64,000 nucleotides of DNA from Endomychus coccineus (GCA_958510875.1 OY294068.1:21060297-21124296); one strand, 5' to 3'. Positions 1 to 13,205 are shown, counted from the first letter of the stretch. Translations and numbers: made by a program. The notes: a model not told the origin generated them from the letters alone.

Positions 1-180
1 GCAGTTTTCTTAGAAAATACGAAGTTATTTCATACGACTTTGAAGACATCCCGACTTTTTAAGAAAGTTTTACGTATTCTGATGATGGTCGTGAGAACGA
101 TATGTAGGTAAACACGAAAATAATAAGCATATGTGTTTAGTGTCACCTATTTCCCGAGTATTTATATATAATTTGATAAG

Positions 181-318
181 ATATCTGATGAAATACTGGA
201 TCATACAGTTCGAATCAGTAATACTGCATCAGCTAAAATTGTTGATAAAGGTATAGAATGGGCTGAACAAAATGATTGTGACTTTGATGACATTCAAACT
301 CTTGAAAAATTTGGGTGA
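181..318 (+). pseudogene. possible pogo/Tigger-like transposase C-terminal fragment
   Basis: An open stretch of 45 codons ends in TGA at 316. It reads as an acidic helical segment with a WAEQ motif, like the C-terminal region of pogo/jerky-type transposases. There is no start codon or upstream catalytic domain, so it is at best a remnant cut by the left edge of the window or by decay. Similarity is judged by eye only. Confidence 0.3.
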
Positions 319-418
319 AAAGCTATCATACTTTCCACTAAGTAAACTTTTAGAAAAACAACATTATTGGACTTTTTTAACCGAAACTAACTCTAAGTTG
401 TACATATGCATGTATGTA

Positions 419-2687
419 CAAAGTGGTCCAAATTGGACACTTTTGATAGGAAACACCAATTTCTAGAGAAGATAGAGAAAAACTAGCCTACATGTTACGA
501 GGTCGATTTTTGAGAGAAAATGAATGCCGAAAACCGCACTTTGATATCTTGACTTGTTCAAAAGATACAAGGTGTTTTTCAATTTTGTGCATTTCTGACC
601 CACCCCCGTAACTTGTTTATTTATGAATATTTCTGATTTCTGTGAAAACATTCTTGAGACACTTTTTTGAAAGGAATCTAACGGTGTTACTTGTTTTTTA
701 TTGAAAAATATGGTTTTGAAGTTATGACATAAACTTGTATTTTTTCTTATGAACCATCCTGTATATTTTTACATATTCGTGTTTGAAATAAAATTCTCTT
801 TTCAAATACATATAATAGTTGCTACTTCTCTTTCAAAACATTTATTTTGTGGCTGTTTTCGACTTATTTTAGATGAATAATCAAAATCTGGGTTGCCATG
901 CCTGAATACGAAACAAAATAGTTCTACATAACTGCTGTTGAAAACAATAATTAGTGCCTATTTTATAATAACTCATTAATTTAATCAAAAAACAGAATAA
1001 CAAGAACAAAAATATTACATTTTTAAACTACATATTTACAACATGTGTTCAAATTGAGCACCATTTAAATCGAAACATAATTGACTTCGCTTCCTAACAT
1101 TATTGACAGCATTAATTAATTCTACCGCAGGTATTGAACGAAAGGCATGGGAATCAGGATGCCGTTTATATGTGAGGTCCTTTATTCCTCCCCAGAGGTA
1201 AAAATCTGGAGGCGTAAGATCGGGGGATCTTGCCGCCCAATGAACAGGACCCCGGTTGCCAAGCCAATTATTGTCCCCAAATATTTCGTTCAAATACGTC
1301 GTTATAATGTGTGCGTTATGACACGGTGCCCCGTCTTGTTGGAATTATACGTGTCCAATTTGTTGTAATGGCAAATCATCCATTATAGGTTCGACCAATT
1401 TTCGCAATATTTCCACATATCGGGCTGCTGTAAGGTTACCCTCATAGATATGGGGACCGATAAACCTTCCTCTAAAAATACCGACCCAAACATTAAAACT
1501 ATATCGGCCTTGATTTTGTGTCTCCACTGTAATATATGGATTTTCCAATTGTAGGTATTGTATCCATTAAAAATACCAGCGCTGCTAACGCATGCTTCAT
1601 CAGTCCATATGATGTTCTGTCCAAAGTTTAAGTTTTCAGCATATTTTTCTAAATACCATTGGCAGAATTCGAGCCGGAATTGTAGGTCATTTGGTAGTAA
1701 CTTGTGAACTTTTCTTACTCTATACGGTTTGAATTTTTTTTTTTAGAATTCGCATTGCTATAGTCTTTGGAATACCTGTATTCAACTTCATTTTGCCTAG
1801 TGAAATATTGGGTTGATTTTGTATTTCCCCCAAAACTGTTATTTCTTCTAACTCTCTATCTCTATTCCTGGCTTTGTAAACTCTTGTCCTTGGTTTTGAA
1901 AAAGAACCGTAATTAACTAGGTTTTGCTGCAATCTAGTGAACATATCCCGAAACGGTTGTCTCCTTTCAGGGTATCGGTCAAAGTAAATATTGCTGGCAG
2001 CCTGGGCATCTTCATTTGATTCCCAATAACACTTTAGCATATCATATTTTTCGTAATTTTCATACATTTTGAATTAACAGGAAGATAAAAATATTGTCGT
2101 AAGTTCAAAACTCAGTTCAAAGAAGCACACTAAACTTGTAAAGCAAACTGCAATTATTAATAATTGTTTGACTGTAGTTGCTAAGGTATTTTGTTTCGTA
2201 TTCAGGCATGGCAACCCAGATTTTGATTATTCATCTAAAATAAGTCGAAAACAGCCACAAAATAAATGTTTTGAAAGAGAAGTAGCATTTATTATATATA
2301 TTTGAAAAGAGAATTTTATTTCAAACACGAATATGTAAAAATATACAGGATGGTTCATAAGAAAAATACAAGTTTATGTCATAACTTCAAAACCATATTT
2401 TTCAATAAAAAACAAGGAACACCATTAGATTCCTTTCAAAAAAGTGTCTCAAGAATGTTTTCACAGAAATCAGAAATATTCATAAATAAACAAGTTACGG
2501 GGGTGGGTCAGAAATGCACAAAATTGAAAAACACCTTGTATCTTTTGAACAAGTCAAAATATCAGAGTGCGGTTTTCGGTATTCATTTTCTCTCAAAAAT
2601 CGACCTCGTAACATGTAGGCTAGTTTTTCTCTATCTTCTCTAGAAATTGGTGTTTCCTATCAAAAGTGTCCAATTTGGACCACTCTG
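419..2687 (-). mobile_element. DD37D mariner-superfamily transposon with ~500-bp inverted repeats
   Basis: Positions 419-920 and 2187-2687 are inverted copies of each other, about 500 bp each. The outer ends read CAAAGTGGTCC and, on the other strand, CAGAGTGGTCC, and both are flanked by TA (417-418 and 2688-2689), the target duplication expected for Tc1/mariner elements. The interior encodes a broken transposase on the minus strand. Length is 2,269 bp. Terminal repeats this long are unusual for mariners, whose ends are normally about 30 bp. The right part (1031 onward) is duplicated at 4066-7100. Confidence 0.85.
1036..2067 (-). pseudogene. degenerate DD37D (DUF4817-type HTH plus DDE) transposase
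   Basis: Read on the minus strand, a helix-turn-helix N-terminus (2067-1720; YERRQPFR-like segment) is followed by a DDE domain. The first catalytic Asp is in WTDEA (about 1610), the second in QQDGAPCH (about 1330) and the third in SPDLTPPDF (about 1225), with 37 residues between the second and third. The frame is broken three times: slippage in an A-run near 1735-1745, a one-base loss near 1543-1548 just after GYNTYNW, and an in-frame TAA just before FQQDG at 1345-1347. About 344 codons are covered, normal for the family. It cannot make an active protein as it stands. Confidence 0.85.
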
Positions 2688-2776
2688 TAGATACAAAAAG
2701 GTGTCGTAGGAATCTTGTATACCATATTTACTTATGTACATACATAATACTGTACTTCTTTATTACATATAAATGT

Positions 2777-3932
2777 AACAGTTCACCTGAAATAATTCCA
2801 ATGGAAGAGGTTTCTCCCGAAAACCCCGAGACATACAGTTTTTGCTTTCAAAGGCTACATCTTTTGATCGGGGTCGCAACCCCTTCAATAATCTTAAATG
2901 GCACGGCGAGTAAAATGGCATTTTAAAGATATTTCAATTCTCTTCACAAAAAGGGCCGAGGCGGTCGGAAGTGTCGGAGAAATAAATCGAAAAAAAAAGT
3001 TTCCAAACAAGTTTTAATTGATCAAGTGTTCAAATTGCGACTTATTTACTTCCATATAGTAATAAAATCTTTGTTGAACATTATCCAGAACAGTTTCTTG
3101 CATTTCAAAGGTTATTTTACCACATGCTCCCACAATTCGGTGGCGAAGATCTCCTAAGGAGGAAGGTTTCGGTTGTTATGTAAGAAAGAATGTGCATTAG
3201 TCAGAAAAGCATGTAGAATATAAAAAAGAATTTCATTCATCTCCTCACAAAATTGTATTTTTTTAATTCTTTGACTACATGAGAGGGAAATCTATAATGT
3301 TCGACGAACATCGTATGAGCCAGCAGTGGAATGTAGGCAGAGGAGATAGGCATTCGTATTTTTCTTGAAGGTTAGGAGGTTATAAGCATAGGGAAAGACC
3401 TCACATGTTCGATAAAAATATTAAGTCTGGTAGCAAGATGCCTCTGAAGACTACTACGTGCAATTCCTGAAGTTGCTTCTATTTTTCTGGTAATTGAGGT
3501 AAGATCCAGTTCAACAAAATAGAGGGTGACGATCTCAATTCTCTCTCCAGCGTCTTGACGTTTCGGATCGTTTGCTTTAAAATGGAGGATAATGAAAAAT
3601 CAACGAATGTCATTACCTGGACAATTCTGATTACCGTAAAATCGGAACAAAACTACCAGTAAAACCGAACATTTTACAAAGACTTCGATGATAAACATCC
3701 TTTTTTTGCAGTTTTCAGTATGTTTTTAAAGAGAATCGAAAAATACCTTTAAAATGTCACTTGACTCCCCGTGCCATTTAAGATTCTTGAAGGGGTTGCC
3801 CCCCCTGTTAAGGGGGATGACCCTACATCCATGAATTTACGATCAAAATATGTCCTTCTTGAGGCCAAAATCGCCCTGTCTCGGGGTTATCCGGAAACAC
3901 CTCGTCCATTGAAATATTTCAGGTGAACTGTT
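2777..3932 (-). mobile_element. decayed DNA transposon remnant with ~160-bp imperfect inverted ends
   Basis: The left end AACAGTTCACCTG (2777) is matched in inverse by CAGGTGAACTGTT (ending 3932). The inverted similarity continues inward through the motifs around CCCCGAGAC/GTCTCGGGG and TTAAATGGCAC/GTGCCATTTAA (about 2910 and 3775). On the minus strand at 3014-3154 it encodes the last ~46 residues of a transposase of the same broad family as its neighbour, ending QFEHLIN-stop against QFEHML-stop. Most of the transposase is deleted. The second copy lies at 5812-6967. Confidence 0.6.
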
Positions 3933-4065
3933 TTAATAGTAATACTACTCACTGACTCATTACGAAAACCTCTGAAACTATAAAGCGAACCGACTTGAAA
4001 CTTGGCACCCTTTAAAAACGGATTTTTCGAAAGTCCATCCCAAACGGGTTAAAAGGGATTAGATA

Positions 4066-7000
4066 CATATTTACAACATGTGTTCAAATTGAGCACCATT
4101 TAAATCGAAACATAATTGACTTCGCTTCCTAACATTATTGACAGCATTAATTAATTCTACCGCAGGTATTGAACGAAAGGCATGGGAATCAGGATGCCGT
4201 TTATATGTGAGGTCCTTTATTCCTCCCCAGAGGTAAAAATCTGGAGGCGTAAGATCGGGGGATCTTGCCGCCCAATGAACAGGACCCCGGTTGCCAAGCC
4301 AATTATTGTCCCCAAATATTTCGTTCAAATACGTCGTTATAATGTGTGCGTTATGACACGGTGCCCCGTCTTGTTGGAATTATACGTGTCCAATTTGTTG
4401 TAATGGCAAATCATCCATTATAGGTTCGACCAATTTTCGCAATATTTCCACATATCGGGCTGCTGTAAGGTTACCCTCATAGATATGGGGACCGATAAAC
4501 CTTCCTCTAAAAATACCGACCCAAACATTAAAACTATATCGGCCTTGATTTTGTGTCTCCACTGTAATATATGGATTTTCCAATTGTAGGTATTGTATCC
4601 ATTAAAAATACCAGCGCTGCTAACGCATGCTTCATCAGTCCATATGATGTTCTGTCCAAAGTTTAAGTTTTCAGCATATTTTTCTAAATACCATTGGCAG
4701 AATTCGAGCCGGAATTGTAGGTCATTTGGTAGTAACTTGTGAACTTTTCTTACTCTATACGGTTTGAATTTTTTTTTTTAGAATTCGCATTGCTATAGTC
4801 TTTGGAATACCTGTATTCAACTTCATTTTGCCTAGTGAAATATTGGGTTGATTTTGTATTTCCCCCAAAACTGTTATTTCTTCTAACTCTCTATCTCTAT
4901 TCCTGGCTTTGTAAACTCTTGTCCTTGGTTTTGAAAAAGAACCGTAATTAACTAGGTTTTGCTGCAATCTAGTGAACATATCCCGAAACGGTTGTCTCCT
5001 TTCAGGGTATCGGTCAAAGTAAATATTGCTGGCAGCCTGGGCATCTTCATTTGATTCCCAATAACACTTTAGCATATCATATTTTTCGTAATTTTCATAC
5101 ATTTTGAATTAACAGGAAGATAAAAATATTGTCGTAAGTTCAAAACTCAGTTCAAAGAAGCACACTAAACTTGTAAAGCAAACTGCAATTATTAATAATT
5201 GTTTGACTGTAGTTGCTAAGGTATTTTGTTTCGTATTCAGGCATGGCAACCCAGATTTTGATTATTCATCTAAAATAAGTCGAAAACAGCCACAAAATAA
5301 ATGTTTTGAAAGAGAAGTAGCATTTATTATATATATTTGAAAAGAGAATTTTATTTCAAACACGAATATGTAAAAATATACAGGATGGTTCATAAGAAAA
5401 ATACAAGTTTATGTCATAACTTCAAAACCATATTTTTCAATAAAAAACAAGGAACACCATTAGATTCCTTTCAAAAAAGTGTCTCAAGAATGTTTTCACA
5501 GAAATCAGAAATATTCATAAATAAACAAGTTACGGGGGTGGGTCAGAAATGCACAAAATTGAAAAACACCTTGTATCTTTTGAACAAGTCAAAATATCAG
5601 AGTGCGGTTTTCGGTATTCATTTTCTCTCAAAAATCGACCTCGTAACATGTAGGCTAGTTTTTCTCTATCTTCTCTAGAAATTGGTGTTTCCTATCAAAA
5701 GTGTCCAATTTGGACCACTCTGTAGATACAAAAAGGTGTCGTAGGAATCTTGTATACCATATTTACTTATGTACATACATAATACTGTACTTCTTTATTA
5801 CATATAAATGTAACAGTTCACCTGAAATAATTCCAATGGAAGAGGTTTCTCCCGAAAACCCCGAGACATACAGTTTTTGCTTTCAAAGGCTACATCTTTT
5901 GATCGGGGTCGCAACCCCTTCAATAATCTTAAATGGCACGGCGAGTAAAATGGCATTTTAAAGATATTTCAATTCTCTTCACAAAAAGGGCCGAGGCGGT
6001 CGGAAGTGTCGGAGAAATAAATCGAAAAAAAAAGTTTCCAAACAAGTTTTAATTGATCAAGTGTTCAAATTGCGACTTATTTACTTCCATATAGTAATAA
6101 AATCTTTGTTGAACATTATCCAGAACAGTTTCTTGCATTTCAAAGGTTATTTTACCACATGCTCCCACAATTCGGTGGCGAAGATCTCCTAAGGAGGAAG
6201 GTTTCGGTTGTTATGTAAGAAAGAATGTGCATTAGTCAGAAAAGCATGTAGAATATAAAAAAGAATTTCATTCATCTCCTCACAAAATTGTATTTTTTTA
6301 ATTCTTTGACTACATGAGAGGGAAATCTATAATGTTCGACGAACATCGTATGAGCCAGCAGTGGAATGTAGGCAGAGGAGATAGGCATTCGTATTTTTCT
6401 TGAAGGTTAGGAGGTTATAAGCATAGGGAAAGACCTCACATGTTCGATAAAAATATTAAGTCTGGTAGCAAGATGCCTCTGAAGACTACTACGTGCAATT
6501 CCTGAAGTTGCTTCTATTTTTCTGGTAATTGAGGTAAGATCCAGTTCAACAAAATAGAGGGTGACGATCTCAATTCTCTCTCCAGCGTCTTGACGTTTCG
6601 GATCGTTTGCTTTAAAATGGAGGATAATGAAAAATCAACGAATGTCATTACCTGGACAATTCTGATTACCGTAAAATCGGAACAAAACTACCAGTAAAAC
6701 CGAACATTTTACAAAGACTTCGATGATAAACATCCTTTTTTTGCAGTTTTCAGTATGTTTTTAAAGAGAATCGAAAAATACCTTTAAAATGTCACTTGAC
6801 TCCCCGTGCCATTTAAGATTCTTGAAGGGGTTGCCCCCCCTGTTAAGGGGGATGACCCTACATCCATGAATTTACGATCAAAATATGTCCTTCTTGAGGC
6901 CAAAATCGCCCTGTCTCGGGGTTATCCGGAAACACCTCGTCCATTGAAATATTTCAGGTGAACTGTTTTAATAGTAATACTACTCACTGACTCATTACGA

Positions 7001-7100
7001 AAACCTCTGAAACTATAAAGCGAACCGACTTGAAACTTGGCACCCTTTAAAAACGGATTTTTCGAAAGTCCATCCCAAACGGGTTAAAAGGGATTAGATA
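4066..7100. repeat. tandem duplication, copy 2
   Basis: Second copy of the 3,035-bp unit. It contains transposase pseudogene pieces at 4071-5102 (minus), the right-hand inverted repeat at 5222-5722 and the small decayed element at about 5812-6967. Because the left inverted repeat is missing, this copy is not a mobile unit by itself. Homology to copy 1 stops at 7100, where copy 1 continues ACATATTT and this copy continues TATTTTGAC. Confidence 0.95.
4071..5102 (-). pseudogene. second copy of the broken DD37D transposase
   Basis: Same pieces and same lesions as 1036-2067: helix-turn-helix part 5102-4755, middle part 4583-4380, C-terminal part 4328-4071. The shared breaks show the duplication happened after the transposase had died. 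Confidence 0.85.
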
Positions 7101-10100
7101 TATTTTGACATTATTGACAGCTCATATAATCATGTGAAGTTTTCATGAAAGAGAGTTCCATAGATCGCTGGATCATTATCACAGTTTAACTGTCTACGAC
7201 AGTAAAATTTTACGTCTTTTCATGTCTTTAGCTGTTCCAACTCATTTCGAAATATGCATTAAGTCTTCGGAAATGACATCGCGGTGGTGGAGCCGACGCT
7301 TTAACTGTTTTTATGGGTATTAAGTTTTCAGCGGACGTAGCCCGCGGACATATAGTAAAAATATATACGATTATTGTTAGTTAAGTCATAGAATAAAAAG
7401 CGAAATTTCATCTCAGGAATATGGGACATAATTTTAATATACCTAGTTATTGCGAATTGCGATGAATCGGAAGCAGCACGAGAATATAGAAGGCTTGAAT
7501 TCAATAATTAATAATATTTATGTATGAAAAACATCGAACTATCAAGCCTTCAACAATTTGAACCTTTCGTCCATCAACATATTTCAGAACGGACTCATGA
7601 ATCATCAATTCCCGCATAAAAAACAAAAGTACAAAGTATAAATAGGTAATTTAAAGATTGTTTTGTCTGTTTCAAGGAGAATGGACTACGATCGAACTTC
7701 ATTTCATATTTTTCCAAACATTTTTGTATCAAATATTTTATAAACGAGTATAAAAGATCGTTGGGGGAATGAAAACTTCAATTTTAATTCAAATTACCTA
7801 TTGCGATCGTACGGTGCAACGAACCTAACCTTGAAATTGGAGTTGGGACATCCGTAATGAAGAAATACTTTACGCGAAGTGCGTAAAACGAATAAAAATT
7901 AAGGTAAGCACTAAATTGATATAATAAATCTTACCTCAGATTCAGACATGGTCTCATTGAAAATATAAGATGTTAGTTATTTAGTTACCTACTACAGAAT
8001 TTAGGCACAAACTAGGAACTAAAAGATTTTGGATGAACATTTTGGTTTGTTTACATTCACAGTTCACGGGGCAAGCTAGACCCTTCTCTTTCGTAATTGT
8101 TCAACCAACAACTGACACTGACAGTGGGTTAGTAGTGGTAAGACTTACGAAATAATTAACAATGAACAAAATAATATGCGCGTAAAGGCTGCTCCGGAAA
8201 ATATAATAAAGTCTCTCTATCGCTGGATGATACTTTGATAACCGACATGATCGTCCCGTTGCTACGTGCTACCAAGCCGGTTTGAAATACACGTCTGACT
8301 GTAAACTGAATTACATATATTACATTACAAATAGGAAAAACTATGTCAAATAGAATGACGTGACGTTGACAACTACACGCGTTTGATAAGGTTATGCCAC
8401 GGTCGTATACACCGTGGGTTATGCATACGCTTTACGTTTACGCTAAGCTTGCAGAATCTAAATCATAATACGATCCTGATTGGTTGGGGGTGAATTATAA
8501 TAGTGACCATCGGTGTTGCCAGATCAGGATATTGAACATCTCTGGTCTGGCCTTCTCTGAACATCGGAATAATGAGATGATAAAGTAAACGTACTTTACT
8601 ACGAATAAAAAAATTCAAAATGAATACATACATACGTAATAATTAATAAATGGATTTAATAAGCCCTAAATATTTCTTATCGAGCAACTCTTCTCATCAA
8701 TATTAAAAGCACATTATTAAATAGTGTTCATAAGTCATCATTTATCATCAGAATTGGGTAAATAATTATTGTGAAACAGATATACAAAGACTGACGAACT
8801 AGTTATAACATTTTCTGAATTACAACATCTATCAAATTACTTAATCATGATTCTAAATCAGTTGTCAAAAACAATTGCACGAGTTGTTTTCGATTTTTAC
8901 TTGCCTCATCATATATACGTAGTATATAGTGTAAGGAAAGTATTGGAATCGTGGAAAAAAAAATGAGGGCATCTCCGTTTTGAGCATTTGTGAATCGAGC
9001 TAGACTATTTTTGACATGATGTTTCTGTATGTGTGCGCGTATGTGCGTATGTAACCTCTGTAGAGACGATTGTACTCTTCCTATAATAGGTCATACGGAA
9101 ATTTTGCAGTACGCTTTAAAGCGGTGAAAATAGGAACTGTATTATTTTTGGGTGAGTTAGCCCCATTTCAAGTGGTATTTCTGACATCCACCTTCATTTT
9201 TCAAATGGAATTATAGCATTTTATTGAACCATAAGGACAACAGTATTTTCCTGGTTATAAATATATATCACACATGTATATATTTAACACGCAGAAGTGT
9301 CCGAAATATTCATCGATGTGACGTCACGATCTATTTTATGTCTTTGTTCTGTGCAAAAAGTCTAGACTTCTTGATTATGTGGTTCATTTAAATAGTTCAT
9401 GTGACAGCAAGCGTCACAGTATAAAACAAGGTTATATTATAAAAGTCAACCTGACAGCAGGTGTCAGTATGAAACAGAGTGTTGTGAAATACATTGTCTG
9501 AACCATTTGGATAACATTTCAATGCAACATAGAGTATAATTTAACGTCTTCCATTAGCGGCGTCCAAATCGCTTACAATATATTTTCTGTTCCTACAATC
9601 ATTTACTTTTGACCTGCAGGAGTGTTCGAGAACTATTCTGCAGATAAATGTGAGGGAACTCACGTGATCAATTGGTCACAGCTTTTCTGAATGAAGTGGC
9701 CTTCCAGCTTCACTGCAAAAATAATTTTAGTGAATTGAGAAGATGAATATTGTATTATTTAAATTGAGTATGGTATTATTGTTTTTGGAGGGCATCATTA
9801 ATATAACTAACTTATTCTATTATGACGTTCACATTACATGATTCTCATTGTTTCTCAATAGTCTGAAATAATTATCAAAAAACCAGGAGACATTTAGTTT
9901 CAGGGATATGCTTTTGATTTTAACTGTTTTTCAGGCGAATCCACGTTCTAATTCCACGCACTGGAGAGGATTCTCTAAGTAAACTAATACATTTCCAATT
10001 GTATTATCAGCATTCTATTTAGAAAAAGTTAAAAAAAAACCGACCTGGAACCAGGAGTTCAGGATACCTACTTGGATAATAATATAATAAACAACTAGGG

Positions 10101-11639
10101 CCGCTCGGCACTAGTCGTACCGCTCGATCTATTACGCGTCTACGTTAAGTAACGAATGCAACAGTGACACTTTTCACGATTCGGGACCCATATTATGAAA
10201 CTAAAAATATTTTCAATGTTAGAAAAGATACCGATATTCATTCAAGCAGATGGAAAAATGATTAATGAAGCCTATATTGACTTGGTAGTTTATAGAAGTA
10301 TTTTGAGTGAATAAATGTGCAAAAAAGTCATTACGGCAGATCATGATGGTGTCGTTTGTATGATTCATAGGTTCAGATTTCATTTTCATGTGTAAATAAG
10401 GGGCATCCGCAAGTCGTAGTCAAGGGAGGATTATTAGGGTTTGATAACAACCCTCCCCCTCTCCACTCAAATCTTTGATGGAATAAGAATAAACACGCCA
10501 TATGAAACGTAGGATGAAAACTAAAAACGATCTAGTAAATATGAAATTTTGAATCGACAAATTTTACAACGAATTGATAAATGTCAGGTTTTTCCCCTAA
10601 ATCCAACTGGTTTGTTTAGATTGGCTCGACACACTAAAATTAATATACTAGGTATATGGAAAAATATTACTTTGGCAGATTACAATTACTATAGCGAGGG
10701 AAGTAAACTTAAATACTGTTAACTGTTAATGATTTATTTCTTGTTCAACAATTCATTGTTCCATACAAACATTGATTTCGTATTTTATTTTACTTTGAAG
10801 TATAAATCATATTGTTCAAGTCATTCATTTCATTCTATTTATTTTCGTTTTCTTGCAGCTTTGGCGATCGTTTGATTTCATTAGCTAAATGAATAGTTTA
10901 ATTTTGCGATATCCAAATCATCATGCTGATTTCTATTGGCAATTCGAATAAATCTTCAAAATCAGAGCAAACAAATAGGAACCTACAGAGAAATGTGTAT
11001 GTTTGGCAACGTTGACATGAACTCTACGCAATGCAACACTCGCGACCTGGATATATATGCAACTTTCGTTACACCTGCATCTATCTAATCGATTCCGTAT
11101 TTCGCGTACCCCTTTCCGAACCATTTTCAAATTTTTATCCACAGTGACATTAACTAAACACTTGTATGACTATTGACCTTTATTATTAGGGTATATAGAT
11201 TGCCAATCATCATTTATAAACAAATAGGAAACACGTTTACTCGACATTATGTCACTGTACGGGTTGTTCCCTCGTCACAAAAGTTTTTTTGATGCATCAA
11301 ATAATATTTTTGCTTCTCCATTTCCAATTTTTCTTGCATTCTATTGTTCAAGTATTATAGATTACCCAGCTTTTTTGGGTTGCTGTGAACTTCAACCACC
11401 ACTTCCGATTTTGACAATATTGCCTTCATTGACACCGACCATGTACTCCGCAGACCCACCACCATTCAAATGTTATGAGGTGTTATTGTTATGATCCTAA
11501 GTAGTTTCCATTGCCTGTTGGAAAGCTAGCTTATTTGTCATCATTGATAACATTCAGCAGGCATTTCAGAGGAGTCGGACGTGTTTTTCATTTGACATCA
11601 GTTCATATATTATTGAACCTACTCTAAGCACATGAAGTC
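7101..11639. other. gene-poor AT-rich stretch
   Basis: No open frame with recognisable protein similarity was seen on either strand. Around 8080-8480 the sequence is less AT-rich than its surroundings and could be an upstream control region. The only gene-like signal is the tiny candidate exon at 7935-7949. The ORF at 10933-11142 (minus) has no recognisable features and I do not call it. Confidence 0.5.
7935..7949 (-). other. candidate five-codon first coding exon (MSESE plus donor)
   Basis: On the minus strand an ATG at 7949 is followed by four codons and a strong donor, GAG|GTAAGA. The rest of such a gene would lie to the left, where only transposons are visible, so it would have to extend beyond the window. 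A chance occurrence is quite possible. Confidence 0.15.
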
Positions 11640-11790
11640 CGTATAGTATACATGCATTTACTCAAACTGTTTCTAAAATCATCAAAAAATCTCTTCACCA
11701 TAGTATTGTCCATCGAATTTTATCTAACTTTGGTAAAATCCGTCTGTCTGGATGTCTGTCACTAATTAGAGTGGCGTATAAAAAAAAACA
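11640..11790 (+). repeat. partial copy of the tRNA-like composite repeat family
   Basis: The segment from about 11655 to 11765 (TTTACTCAAACTGTTTC, then CCGTCTGTCTGGATGTC) matches the left part of the copy at 22985-23570. The tRNA-like module is absent here. The following stretch to 12990 holds no gene I can support. Confidence 0.5.
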
Positions 11791-13013
11791 AAAGCAGCTA
11801 TAAAAGGTTCTTTATCTATAGAAGCAGCTTGTTCAGCTTCTATGGCGAGGAGAGCTAGATAACTTAACCTTAATTGTTCTGGCATGCTGCTTCTAATGTG
11901 GAGTAATGAAAGGTAAACCTTTGGATCGTGCCTGACGTTATTGCCGCACTTTTTGACTATACAGCTTAAAGGGCCAATCGGCTAATGTAAGAGTATTGTA
12001 GTTTGGCGGTGAGGCCGATTCGGTGCAGCGTCACACGAAGTGGATTTATTTCTTTTAGAAAAAACTGCACCACGTCAACAATTTTGATCCGATCTAATAT
12101 TTATATTCCATTTTATTCTTTTGAAATATTGAACTTTTGTCAAGAACTAATCACTGGCAGTTATTTTTATTCCGTTGGTATTATTGGTTTTAGGGCCTCT
12201 AGGGCTGATTGCCTCTTCGTGGGTTACTGTGGTATAGAAGCTTGCCCTGTAGTGTGGAATCAATGATGGCATACTGGAAGGTCAAGAAAACAGTGCTGAC
12301 TACCTCCACAGGGTGTTTTCTGGGCAATGTTCATAGAAACGCTAAAGATAGCGATTATTAAATAATCAAGTTTCTTGTAGGCTCCAGAAATATATACTAC
12401 CCAAACTCAATTTTGATTATTTCGTACAACAGCATATCTTGTCGGTATTATATTATGGTTCTGCCATCTAGTGTATACTTGAGAAAACACACTTACACTT
12501 CAATAGTTTATTTAGGTATCACAGTTATCAGAAAAGGAAAAAGGTTCGTACCTACCTGAACTGAATGGGAATATTTTGGTGTTGGGAAATTAAAATTTCA
12601 AAATAAATTCAATTATAAAATTCTTTAATATTATACAACTAGGTATATTATATGAGCTGTTATTACAATTAATTTATAACTTAAATAACTTATTCTTAAA
12701 TTAATGTTTGAAAATTTAGCGTTGAAGGTAATTTCAAATGCTGATATAAAAATATTAAATGGTATCAAATTTATTAAATAGTCTACCATCAATATCACGA
12801 TTCACTTCTGTAAATAAATAAGTCTACTCTTATAATAAAAAAAAACAGTAATAAGATATTGCCTGTTCTATTAAATGTTGAGAACACCTAATTTATATCA
12901 TTATGTTAGCAATTTAGGAAACAAAAATATTTATTCATCATTGATATAATCTCATAGTCTTAAATTTAAAATTAACCACTGCCAAATTTTAGTATTCGTG
13001 AGAATTAACATAT

Positions 13014-13205
13014 TTAGTCATTACTTGATTCTGTATAATAGTTCGTAGATGACATGTCAAAAGAGTTTATTAATATATTCACCCCCATCAGTAATACACT
13101 AGCAAGTAAAACTAAATTGTTTGTCCAATCAGCATTTTTGTGATCACTAGAGTTGTTGATGTCCAGTCTAGACCCAAGTATTATGGAGAGAATTGCTTTA
13201 ACCGC
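13014..13205 (-). CDS. ninjurin alternative terminal exon C5
   Basis: Most distal of five last exons. The acceptor ACAAAG|GCG at 13206-13205 follows a T-rich tract on the minus strand and gives phase 0, matching the core exon donor at 21541. It encodes 63 residues: AVKAILSIILGS completes transmembrane helix 1, then DIN as in the ninjurin loop, then TNN and a second helix ending GVNILINSFD, then a polar tail with stop at 13014-13016. The family pattern LNN...ITVINIFISAFG is recognisable but altered. AATAAA on the minus strand at 12930-12935, about 80 bp past the stop, is a good poly(A) signal. It is most similar to exon C4, 285 bp away, so the two are probably a local duplicate pair. Use in mRNA is inferred, not shown. 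Confidence 0.72.
   Translation of the reverse strand, partial: AVKAILSIILGSRLDINNSSDHKNADWTNNLVLLASVLLMGVNILINSFDMSSTNYYTESSND

Larger units (their letters stand above)
1031..4065. repeat. tandem duplication, copy 1 (3,035 bp)
   Basis: This block recurs immediately at 4066-7100 with a constant 3,035-bp offset. Wherever I compared the copies they were identical, including all three transposase lesions. The unit starts inside the transposon at 419-2687, so it carries the transposase and right inverted repeat but not the left one. It ends in unrelated flank. TA occurs at both junctions (1029-1030, 4064-4065, 7099-7100), a 2-bp microhomology. Confidence 0.95.
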
